Assembly (NCBI GenBank): GCA_964622775.1
Contig: CAZUSO010000018.1
Span: 1-50,541 of the forward strand
Reading direction: 5' to 3'
Length of the DNA: 50,541 bases
DNA from: CAZUSO01 sp964622775
GTDB lineage: Bacteria > Bacteroidota > Bacteroidia > Chitinophagales > Chitinophagaceae
Both the position numbers and the translations under genes were made by a program. Under the pieces are notes generated by a model, which saw nothing but the letters and a program-made list of their open reading frames with translations, had not been told where the DNA came from and made no database searches. Below are positions 9,301-16,316 of this stretch, piece after piece (the stretch's first letter is position 1; each line of letters begins with the position of its first letter).

Positions 9301-9346
9301 TGAATTATACTGCCTGCCCGATAAAATTGTGCAATCAAAAATCTTT
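9301..9346. repeat. 47-bp dispersed repeat, copy 2
   Basis: This is the second copy of the repeat at 5934-5980, in the same orientation. It runs straight into the short tandem duplication that follows. The preceding bases 9034-9300 contain no gene that I can support. Confidence 0.6.
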
Positions 9347-9392
9347 GTGTCTTTGCTCCTTTGTGTCTTTGCTCCTTCGCGTCTTTGCGTGA
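9345..9392. repeat. 16-bp tandem repeat (TTGTGTCTTTGCTCCT)
   Basis: Two exact tandem copies of the 16-mer lie at 9345-9360 and 9361-9376, followed by a degenerate third unit ending in TCTTTGCGTGA. Read on the minus strand it gives the low-complexity KDAKEQRHKGAKTQR-type peptide often mistaken for a gene in Bacteroidota intergenic DNA; I do not regard it as coding. Confidence 0.75.
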
Positions 9393-9420
9393 ACCTCTAT
9401 GCACAAAACTACGCCGCGTG

Positions 9421-9621
9421 AAGTATAACAAGCCCATTCCGACCGGAACCCTCATAGAGCTTGTTGGAAAAGTAACCTGTCTGGGTAATACAAGCCTTAA
9501 AGTACGCATGGGTATCATCATAGGATAGATGCATTCCGCTCACCGGGAAAAAGCCGTAAGCGGAGCATTTACGTTTTTGGCCATTGACGAACAAAATAAA
9601 CCGGTAATAATTCAACAGTAA
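9421..9621 (+). pseudogene. Remnant of an acyl-CoA thioesterase (hotdog fold) gene
   Basis: Reading codons from 9421 gives a 67-codon stretch that looks like the C-terminal half of a cytosolic-type acyl-CoA thioesterase. The first half contains NKPIPTGTLIELVGKVTCLG and then NTSLKVRMGI. A TAG stop interrupts at 9526-9528. The same frame then continues with EKAVSGAFTFLAIDEQNKPV to a TAA at 9619-9621. The pattern of a strand ending in FTFVAID plus a Lys-Pro-Val tail is typical of the family. The 5' half is missing, and its place is taken by the repeat block at 9301-9392. No start codon or full-length frame remains, so I call it a pseudogene. The in-frame stop is visible directly; the family call is by motif recognition. 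Confidence 0.7.
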
Positions 9622-9644
9622 AACACCATAAAGCATTATCCGTC

Positions 9645-10721
9645 TTACAACTCAATAACCTGCACATCCTCCGCAAAATCTGTCAGCTGATGCCTCAGGT
9701 CATTCGCATCCGTATGGGTTATGAAGATTTGCGGCAGGGAAAACTGTTTCAACAGTGCAAACAAGCACTGTAGCCGCTGCCGGTCTAATTTTTCAAAGAT
9801 ATCATCGAGCAGCAGTAGCGGGTATTTTTCCCGCATATTCAACAGGTGAATATGCGCCAGCTTCAGGCTAATCAGGAAAGATTTTTTCTGCCCTTGCGAA
9901 GCATGCGTCTTCAGCATATTTTCTCCCATTACAAATTGCCAGTCTTCCGTATGCGGCCCTATGGTAGTACGATGCAAATCCAAATCTCGGGGTCGCGAAT
10001 GATACAACTGCCGGTGTAATTCCTCCGGCATCGCCGATAGCTTGTAATACACCGATACCGTTTCCCGTCCCCTGCTCAACCGTAGGTAGTAGCGGCTGAT
10101 CTGCTCCGGAAGCTGGGAAGCCAGCTCCAGGCGACGCTGCACCAGATAACTGCCGTACCCGCTCAATTGGGCGTCATAAATATCCAGCAACTGATGATTA
10201 ACCGGCGCCGAAACCTGTTTCAGGCAGGCATTCCGTTGTGTCAGCACCTTTTGATATTGCAGCAGGTGGCTCAAATAGCCGGCATCCGTTTGTGCCAGGA
10301 TGCCGTCCATATACTTTCTCCGCAACTCGCTGCCCTCATTAATCAGCCCGATATCGTCGGGAGCAATCATCACTGCGTTGAACCGCCCGATATGGTCCGA
10401 CAGCTTTTCATATTCGCTGCCATTCAACGACATCGTCTTTTTCCCTTCTTTCCATATACAAACCACTTCATCGCGGCTATCTGCTCCTTCGCGGTTCCAT
10501 ATTCCCGATATTCTGAATCCGTTTGTCCCGATTTGGACATTATTGCCTTCCCTGCTCTGAAAATAGCTTTTGGTATAGCACAAATAATAAACGGCATCCA
10601 GCAAATTGGTTTTACCGCTGCCATTGGGGCCGGTAATGCCCGTCACCGGGGTGTTTAACGGAAATTCGCGCCCTGAATAATTGCGAAACTGGGTAAGGCT
10701 GATTTTTTCTAAGCGGTACAA
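9645..10721 (-). CDS. recF: DNA replication and repair protein RecF
   Basis: RecF loads RecA at single-strand gaps. The SMC-like ATPase features are present: LTQFRNYSGREF near the N-terminus, Walker A GPNGSGKTNLLDA, the signature region SQGQKKSFLISLKLA, and Walker B PLLLLDDIFEKLD followed by a conserved IFITHTD. The frame stays open to 10790, but the first 23 residues are hydrophobic, do not match RecF, and would overlap the start of pdhA. I propose the TTG at 10719-10721, which gives MYRLEKISLTQFRN and a normal length of 358 residues; a -7 box lies 27 bases upstream. It is divergent from pdhA. Confidence 0.93.
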   Translation of the reverse strand: MYRLEKISLTQFRNYSGREFPLNTPVTGITGPNGSGKTNLLDAVYYLCYTKSYFQSREGNNVQIGTNGFRISGIWNREGADSRDEVVCIWKEGKKTMSLNGSEYEKLSDHIGRFNAVMIAPDDIGLINEGSELRRKYMDGILAQTDAGYLSHLLQYQKVLTQRNACLKQVSAPVNHQLLDIYDAQLSGYGSYLVQRRLELASQLPEQISRYYLRLSRGRETVSVYYKLSAMPEELHRQLYHSRPRDLDLHRTTIGPHTEDWQFVMGENMLKTHASQGQKKSFLISLKLAHIHLLNMREKYPLLLLDDIFEKLDRQRLQCLFALLKQFSLPQIFITHTDANDLRHQLTDFAEDVQVIEL

Positions 10722-10747
10722 ATGAGGAATATTTTTTACTTTCGCAA

Positions 10748-10755
10748 CAAAAATA
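10748..10755 (-). promoter_or_regulatory. Candidate -7 box for recF
   Basis: The minus strand reads TATTTTTG, an exact TAnnTTTG match. Transcription would begin near 10741, about 20 bases before the proposed TTG start at 10721. It lies within the divergent recF-pdhA region. Confidence 0.45.
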
Positions 10756-10762
10756 ACAAAAG

Positions 10763-11755
10763 GTGCAAACACAATTTGGAAAAGAAACATACTGTTACTG
10801 GTATGAGACCATGCTGCTGCAACGACGCTTTGAAGAAAAGGCCGGTCAATTGTATGGAATGCAAAAGATCCGGGGGTTTTGTCATCTGTATATCGGACAG
10901 GAAGCCGTCTCTGCCGGAATGATGACGGCCATCCGGGACCAGGATAATATCATTACTGCCTACCGCGATCATGCCCTGGCAATTGCCAAGGGTATTTCCC
11001 CGAATGAATGTATGGCCGAGCTGTTTGGAAAAGCCACAGGCTGCACCAAAGGAAAAGGCGGCTCCATGCACTTTTTCTCGAAAGAAAAACGCTTCTTCGG
11101 CGGTCATGGTATCGTTGGCGGACAAATCGGACTGGGCACAGGTATCGCCTTTGCCGAACAATATAACGACACCGATAATGTAACCATCTGTATGTTCGGA
11201 GACGGCGCAGCCCGACAGGGCATGATGCATGAAACGTTTAACTTAGCCATGCTTTGGAATCTTCCGGTAATCTTCATTTGTGAAAATAACCAGTACGCCA
11301 TGGGCACCTCGGTATCCCGCTCCTCTAAGGTGATGGATATCTACCGCCTGGCAGACGGCTATGATATGCCCGCCGATTCGGTGGACGGCATGAAGCCCGA
11401 ACCGGTGCACACCGCCATTGAACGCGCTGCGAAACGCGCCCGCGAAAAAGGCGGTCCGACTTTCTTAGAAGTGAAAACATACCGTTATCGCGGCCACTCC
11501 ATGAGTGACCCGGCTAAATACCGGACTAAGGAAGAACTGGAAGAATACAAGGAGGAAGACCCGATAGCCTATGTGCTGCACACCATCAAAAGCAATAATT
11601 ACGCAAGCGACCAGGAACTGGAGGCTATTGAAGAAAGAGTAAAGGCAGCGATTGATGCCTGTGTGACCTTTGCAGAAGAAAGTCCCTATCCGGATGACAG
11701 CGAATTACTGACGGATATTTACACCGACCGGAATTATCCATTCATTATGGACTAA
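10763..11755 (+). CDS. pdhA: Pyruvate dehydrogenase E1 component, alpha subunit
   Basis: The 330-residue protein is the thiamine-diphosphate-binding alpha chain of the E1 component, which decarboxylates pyruvate. The TPP motif starts at GDGAARQG and ends at the Asn pair in FICENNQYAMGTS. Other family marks are GKGGSMHFF, HGIVGGQIGLGTG and the conserved loop YRYRGHSMSDPAKYR. The frame begins at a GTG (10763) and matches the family from the first residues. The beta subunit is not adjacent; split E1 genes are common in Bacteroidota. The gene is divergent from recF. Confidence 0.95.
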   Translation: MQTQFGKETYCYWYETMLLQRRFEEKAGQLYGMQKIRGFCHLYIGQEAVSAGMMTAIRDQDNIITAYRDHALAIAKGISPNECMAELFGKATGCTKGKGGSMHFFSKEKRFFGGHGIVGGQIGLGTGIAFAEQYNDTDNVTICMFGDGAARQGMMHETFNLAMLWNLPVIFICENNQYAMGTSVSRSSKVMDIYRLADGYDMPADSVDGMKPEPVHTAIERAAKRAREKGGPTFLEVKTYRYRGHSMSDPAKYRTKEELEEYKEEDPIAYVLHTIKSNNYASDQELEAIEERVKAAIDACVTFAEESPYPDDSELLTDIYTDRNYPFIMD

Positions 11756-12084
11756 GGGCATCGCGGCAACCAATACTAATGTGAATGACAGGACAGGAAC
11801 GAAGCAATCTGAAAAACGATAAACGCGATGAGATTGCTTCAGGCATTCGCAGTGACATCACATTTTGCGCCGTTGCTGGTTACCAACAACAAAAGCGCAA
11901 AGTTTACTGCTGACTATTCGTCGAAACGGGTTATCCCGAACCGGAGATTATCCAGGCTAAAGCCTTAGCAGAAAACAGCAAATCTAAAACAACTGCTGTT
12001 AAGTTAACCCTATTTTGCTGAATTATCAAATTTTATAAATTGATTATCACAGCTTTTACTGTTTTGACTTTTGATTTAACACTA
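11756..12084. other. Non-coding gap between convergent genes pdhA and the YggS-type gene
   Basis: These 329 bases lie between two converging genes. Apart from the 40-bp palindrome at 11801-11840 I see no gene. I also see no clear hairpin-plus-T-run terminator. Confidence 0.5.
11801..11840. repeat. 40-bp palindromic repeat, copy 1
   Basis: Perfect 10-base arms GAAGCAATCT and AGATTGCTTC flank a 20-base loop. The same unit is found inverted at 33459-33498 with the same total length, and the loops match at most positions on opposite strands. Shared length, arms and loop show a dispersed element, not a chance hairpin. Confidence 0.8.
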
Positions 12085-12756
12085 CTACCGTGCTCCGAAA
12101 AGCGCCCGTCCGATCCGCACCATTGTGCTGCCTTCTTCCAGGGCAACAGGATAATCATCCGTCATTCCCATGGAGATGATATTGAAGCTTTCGTCGCCCA
12201 GGAAATAAGAAGTTTTAAAGATGTCAAACAGGGTTTTCAGCTTCTGGAATTCGCTGCGGACCTGCTGCGTATCATCAACAAAAGAAGCCATTCCCATGAG
12301 CCCGGCAACCGATACGTTTTGTAAATCCTTTTTATTAGCCGTGTAAAAATCAAGTAAGTCAATCGCCTCTTTCTCATCCAATCCGAATTTGGTGTCTTCG
12401 AAAGCTATATAAATCTGAAGCAGGCAATGGATAACCCTGTTGTTTTTTTTCGCCTGCTTATTGATTTCCTGTAGCAGCGCAAAGCTGTCCACGCTATGAA
12501 TGACCGTTACAAAAGGCGCGATATATTTCACCTTGTTCCGCTGCAAATGCCCGATGAAGTGCCATCGGATATCGGCGGGCAATTCAGCCTGTTTGGCCGC
12601 CAGCTCCTGAACATAATTTTCTCCGAAATCACGCTGCCCTGACGCATACAGCCCTTCAATATCAGCTGTTTCTTTAAATTTAGACACGGCCACTAACGTT
12701 GCGTTTTCCGCATCCAGCCGGGATTTAAGCTCCCGGTATCTTTCTAAGTTAACCAT
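12085..12756 (-). CDS. YggS-type pyridoxal-phosphate homeostasis protein
   Basis: The 223-residue protein matches the YggS/PROSC family, which binds pyridoxal 5'-phosphate and buffers it in the cytoplasm without known catalysis. The PLP lysine is in LVAVSKFK (near residue 26). Other marks are DFGENYVQE, WHFIGHLQRNK, the C-terminal ISMGMTDDYPVAL and the phosphate-binding GSTMVRIGRALFG. Length is normal. It lies 40 bases downstream of panB on the same strand, so the two may be cotranscribed; both concern cofactor metabolism. Confidence 0.94.
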   Translation of the reverse strand: MVNLERYRELKSRLDAENATLVAVSKFKETADIEGLYASGQRDFGENYVQELAAKQAELPADIRWHFIGHLQRNKVKYIAPFVTVIHSVDSFALLQEINKQAKKNNRVIHCLLQIYIAFEDTKFGLDEKEAIDLLDFYTANKKDLQNVSVAGLMGMASFVDDTQQVRSEFQKLKTLFDIFKTSYFLGDESFNIISMGMTDDYPVALEEGSTMVRIGRALFGAR

Positions 12757-12796
12757 AATAATTCTTTAGCAAAAAAATCGTTTCCTGTTCAGCAAG

Positions 12797-13612
12797 CTAA
12801 TACTGCTCCCGCTCATTCGGAAAATCTTTGCTTTTGACATCCCTGATGTATTGGGAGGTCGCATTTCTGATGTCTTCATACAGATTCAGATAACGGCGCA
12901 AAAACCGCGGGGAAAAATCTTTAGTAATCCCCAGCATATCATGCATGACCAGCACCTGGCCATCCACATGCATACCGGCGCCAATGCCAATCACGGGAAT
13001 GCTGAGCGCTTCTGCAACCCGCTTACCCAAAGCGGCCGGGATTTTTTCCAGTACTAAAGAAAAGGCGCCGGCAGCCTGAACGGCATGAGCGTTTTTCACC
13101 AACTGCTCTGCTTCCGCTTCTTCTTTGGCACGCACATTATAAGTGCCAAACTGATAGATAGACTGCGGAGTGAGCCCTAAATGCGCCATGACCGGAATAC
13201 CTGCAGAAACAATTCTGGCAATGGCATCACATACTTCCGCACCGCCTTCTAACTTTACGGCATGTGCCCCCGATTCTTTCATAATGCGAATGGAAGAAAT
13301 TAAGGCCTCTTTGGAATTGCCCTGGTAGGTTCCGAATGGCAGATCGCAAACGATAAAACAACGGCTGGCAGCACGCACTACGCTCGAAGCCATAAAGATC
13401 ATCTGATCCAATGTGATGGGCAGGGTCGTTTCGTGGCCGGCTATCACGTTGGAAGCAGAATCGCCTATCAACAGGATATCAATGCCCGCTTCATCAAATA
13501 TCTTGGTGAAAGAATAATCATAAGCGGTAAGCATGGAGATTTTCTCCCCTTTATCTTTCATTTGTTGCAGTGTATGGGTCGTCACACGCTTTACTTCCTT
13601 ATGTACCGACAT
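12797..13612 (-). CDS. panB: 3-methyl-2-oxobutanoate hydroxymethyltransferase PanB
   Basis: PanB transfers a hydroxymethyl group from methylenetetrahydrofolate to ketoisovalerate, the first committed step of pantothenate synthesis. The 271-residue protein has the family motifs: MLTAYDYSFTKIFDEAGIDILLIGDSASN, the metal-ligand region CDLPFGTYQ, KLEGG, PVMAHLGLTPQ and PVIGIGAGMHVDGQVLVMHDMLG. No panC, panD or panE is adjacent. A weak -7-like box (TACCTTTA on the minus strand, 13636-13643) lies 24 bases upstream of the ATG. Confidence 0.96.
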   Translation of the reverse strand: MSVHKEVKRVTTHTLQQMKDKGEKISMLTAYDYSFTKIFDEAGIDILLIGDSASNVIAGHETTLPITLDQMIFMASSVVRAASRCFIVCDLPFGTYQGNSKEALISSIRIMKESGAHAVKLEGGAEVCDAIARIVSAGIPVMAHLGLTPQSIYQFGTYNVRAKEEAEAEQLVKNAHAVQAAGAFSLVLEKIPAALGKRVAEALSIPVIGIGAGMHVDGQVLVMHDMLGITKDFSPRFLRRYLNLYEDIRNATSQYIRDVKSKDFPNEREQY

Positions 13613-13896
13613 GCCGGATATATTTTGTTGGAGGGTAAAGGTAATTTGATTCTTTTTTATTTACCAATTCCTCAACCCGGAATTATTTTTAATTGAAAAT
13701 TGAAGTTAGGCAACAGATTAATGATTGCTCAGGCAGGGACTCCGGTAATGCATACCAAAGTCTGTAAATGAAGATTGCGTTCCCCCGCAAGCGCATGATA
13801 ATTCATCCATAAGGCCGCCCCGTCTGGTGCCCTCAGCAACCGGAATGCTTTTTGATATACCTTTTCGGGAAAATGCTATTTGTCAATTTGTATATT

Positions 13897-13904
13897 TACT
13901 TTTG
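13897..13904 (+). promoter_or_regulatory. Candidate -7 box for the deoxyhypusine-synthase-like gene
   Basis: TACTTTTG is an exact match to TAnnTTTG. It lies 25 bases before the ATG at 13929 and inside the spurious upstream extension of the frame, which supports the shorter protein. Confidence 0.45.
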
Positions 13905-13928
13905 TCGGCAATAAAAATAACCGGACAA

Positions 13929-14903
13929 ATGAACAAAGGACCTGTTTCACAGTTTATAGCACATCACTATCGTCATTTCAATGCGGCAGCGCTCATGGAC
14001 GCCGCAAAAGGCTATGAAGCTCACCTTGCCGGAGGCGGAAAGATGATGATAACCCTGGCGGGCGCTATGAGCACGGCTGAGCTGGGTATTTCGCTGGCGG
14101 AAATGATTCGTCAGGACAAGGTGCATATCATCTCCTGCACCGGCGCTAACCTGGAAGAAGATGTGATGAACTTAGTCGCGCATTCGCATTACAAGCGCGT
14201 ACCCAATTATCGCGACCTGACCCCTCAGGAAGAATGGGATCTTCTGGAAAATCATTATAACCGGGTAACGGATACCTGCATTCCGGAGGAAGAGGCCTTC
14301 CGGAGATTACAGCAATATCTGCTCCGGCAATGGCAGGAAGCCGAAGAGAAGGGTGAGCGATATTTCCCGCATGAATTTTTATATAAGGTAGTGCGAAGCG
14401 GCGATCTGGAACAATACTATGAGATTGACCCGAAAGACAGCTGGATACTTGCCGCTGCGGAAAAAAATATCCCGATTGTGGTGCCGGGCTGGGAAGACAG
14501 TACAACTGGTAATATCTTTGCCAGCTATGTGATCAAAAATGAATTGAAGGCCGGGACGGTTAAAAGCGGAATTGAATATATGGCTTGGCTGGTAGACTGG
14601 TATCGCCAAAACAGCGGGGGAAAGGGGATTGGCTTTTTCCAGATTGGCGGTGGCATTGCCGGTGATTTTCCTATTTGCGTGGTTCCTATGATGTATCAGG
14701 ATCTCGGATGGCATGATGTGCCGTTCTGGAGCTATTTCTGCCAGATTAGCGACAGCACCACTTCATTCGGCTCCTACTCCGGCGCTGTTCCCAATGAAAA
14801 AATTACCTGGGGCAAACTGGATATTCATACTCCGAAATTTATTGTGGAAAGTGATGCCACAATTGTTGCACCACTGATGTTTGCCTGGATACTGGGACAA
14901 TAG
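13929..14903 (+). CDS. Deoxyhypusine-synthase-like enzyme
   Basis: The 324-residue protein belongs to the deoxyhypusine synthase (DHS) superfamily, NAD-dependent enzymes that transfer the aminobutyl group of spermidine. Visible marks are GGGKMMITLAGAMSTAELG near the N-terminus, ISCTGANLEEDVMNL, VPGWEDSTTGN, GGGIAGDF and the catalytic-lysine segment ITWGKLD, in which Lys about 296 matches the active-site lysine of eukaryotic DHS (SWGKI). Bacteria have no eIF5A, so the substrate is probably not that protein; characterised bacterial relatives make homospermidine. I start at 13929, because the first 34 codons of the longer frame do not resemble the family and contain a promoter box. Confidence 0.88.
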   Translation: MNKGPVSQFIAHHYRHFNAAALMDAAKGYEAHLAGGGKMMITLAGAMSTAELGISLAEMIRQDKVHIISCTGANLEEDVMNLVAHSHYKRVPNYRDLTPQEEWDLLENHYNRVTDTCIPEEEAFRRLQQYLLRQWQEAEEKGERYFPHEFLYKVVRSGDLEQYYEIDPKDSWILAAAEKNIPIVVPGWEDSTTGNIFASYVIKNELKAGTVKSGIEYMAWLVDWYRQNSGGKGIGFFQIGGGIAGDFPICVVPMMYQDLGWHDVPFWSYFCQISDSTTSFGSYSGAVPNEKITWGKLDIHTPKFIVESDATIVAPLMFAWILGQ

Positions 14904-15008
14904 ACCTGTCTGTAAAACCCTGCGGCATATGCCTCATATTTTCCCCGATAGTTTTATGGCCGTATCAAAATTCTCCGGGGTCACCTATATAACTTGTGAT
15001 AAAATGAT

Positions 15009-15016
15009 TACCTTTG
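15009..15016 (+). promoter_or_regulatory. Candidate -7 box for the small membrane protein and hldD
   Basis: TACCTTTG is an exact TAnnTTTG match, 26 bases before the ATG at 15042. It could drive both the small gene and the heptose epimerase that follows 20 bases later. Confidence 0.45.
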
Positions 15017-15041
15017 TCAGTATATAAACGCATATATTTCT

Positions 15042-15227
15042 ATGTCACACGGCCACGAACAAACTATTGACAAACCGGGAATGCCCGGTACGGCAGCCTT
15101 GTTTGCATTTCTGATTTTTTGCTTATTTACCATTGGCATTGCCAATTTCATCCGTGATATGAGTCACGATAATGGGGGGCATGACGCCGCTCACGAAACA
15201 ACTACTGAAGCGCCTGCGCATCATTAG
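15042..15227 (+). CDS. Small single-pass membrane protein with His-rich tail
   Basis: The 61-residue protein has one hydrophobic helix (about 18-38), a short N-terminal segment with SHGH and a C-terminal tail rich in His, Asp, Glu and Thr that ends in a His pair. The tail could bind metal, but this is only composition. No named family is recognised. A good -7 box lies upstream and hldD starts 20 bases downstream, so it is probably expressed and coupled to hldD. Confidence 0.6.
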   Translation: MSHGHEQTIDKPGMPGTAALFAFLIFCLFTIGIANFIRDMSHDNGGHDAAHETTTEAPAHH

Positions 15228-15246
15228 TTTTTCCTTATTCATTATT

Positions 15247-16227
15247 ATGCATAAAAATGACACCATTGCTATAACCGGCGCAGCCGGGTTTATAGGTAGT
15301 TGCTTAGTCTCCCAGCTCAACCAGGCCGGATATTTCAACCTGATCCTGGTGGATGACTTTTCCAGTAAAGAGAAAGCGGCAAATCTCCGCGATAAAAAAT
15401 ATCATGCTAAGGTACACCGCGATCAGTTTATTGACTGGTGTGAAAAGCATCCGGAACAAATAAACGGCGTTTTTCATTTAGGCGCCCGCACAGACACGAC
15501 TTCGCAGGAAAAGGAGGTATTCAAAAAGCTGAATTTAGACTATTCCAAAGCGGTGTGGACCTATTGTACCGATCATAAAATACCCTTAGTTTATGCCTCC
15601 TCGGCAGCAACCTATGGCAACGGAGCATCGGGTTACCGGGATGATGAATCACAGGTTACGGAACTGAAGCCACAGAACCCCTACTCAGTTTCCAAAAATG
15701 ATTTTGACATCTGGGCATTGGAGCAAAAACGCATGCCGCCATTCTGGGCCGGCATGAAATTCTTCAATGTATATGGCCCGAATGAATATCACAAAGGCAG
15801 AATGGCTTCTGTAATGTTTCATGCTTACAACCAGATCAAAGCCAACGGGAAAGTTCGGCTGTTTCGTTCCCATCGCCCGGAATATAAGGATGGCGCGCAA
15901 ATGCGCGATTTTATTTATGTAAAAGATGTGGTCGATATTTGTATCTGGCTGATGGATAAACAACCGCATTCCGGCATTTATAATGTCGGCACCGGTGAGG
16001 CACGTACTTTCAACGATCTGGCAAAAGCTATATTTAAAGCCATCCGGAAAAATACCGTTATTGAATACATTGACACGCCGGAAGACATTCGCGAAGCCTA
16101 CCAGTATTTTACGGAAGCCGATATGCAAAAACTGAAGGCCGCAGGCTATGAAAAACCTTTTACCTCTTTGGAAAAGGGTGTAGTGGAATATGTAAGAAAA
16201 TACCTGGAGCAGGTTGCCCATTTTTAG
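15247..16227 (+). CDS. hldD: ADP-L-glycero-D-manno-heptose 6-epimerase
   Basis: HldD makes the activated heptose for the lipopolysaccharide inner core. The 326-residue protein is an extended short-chain dehydrogenase: NAD(P)-binding ITGAAGFIGSCL at about 9-20, HLGARTDTT, ASSAATYG and the catalytic Tyr and Lys in NPYSVSKNDFD. The HldD-specific segments FFNVYGPNEYHKGRMASV and RDFIYVKDVV are present. The frame is open from 15172, but that extension overlaps the preceding small gene; the ATG at 15247 gives the family N-terminus. LptD, also needed for the outer membrane, is the next gene on the opposite strand. Confidence 0.93.
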   Translation: MHKNDTIAITGAAGFIGSCLVSQLNQAGYFNLILVDDFSSKEKAANLRDKKYHAKVHRDQFIDWCEKHPEQINGVFHLGARTDTTSQEKEVFKKLNLDYSKAVWTYCTDHKIPLVYASSAATYGNGASGYRDDESQVTELKPQNPYSVSKNDFDIWALEQKRMPPFWAGMKFFNVYGPNEYHKGRMASVMFHAYNQIKANGKVRLFRSHRPEYKDGAQMRDFIYVKDVVDICIWLMDKQPHSGIYNVGTGEARTFNDLAKAIFKAIRKNTVIEYIDTPEDIREAYQYFTEADMQKLKAAGYEKPFTSLEKGVVEYVRKYLEQVAHF

Positions 16228-16316
16228 TGTCATACTAAGCGTCCTTTTTCAGTAACGAAGTTATTCACTCCGCCTCTCCTCTGTCAAGGCGAATTTGCAG
16301 CACTCCTGCACAAACA

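Noticed and set aside
9234..9521. 95-codon minus-strand frame with KDAKEQRHKGAKTQR
   Set aside because: It is translation of the 16-bp tandem repeat and the 47-bp repeat; this type of peptide is a common false gene in Bacteroidota.
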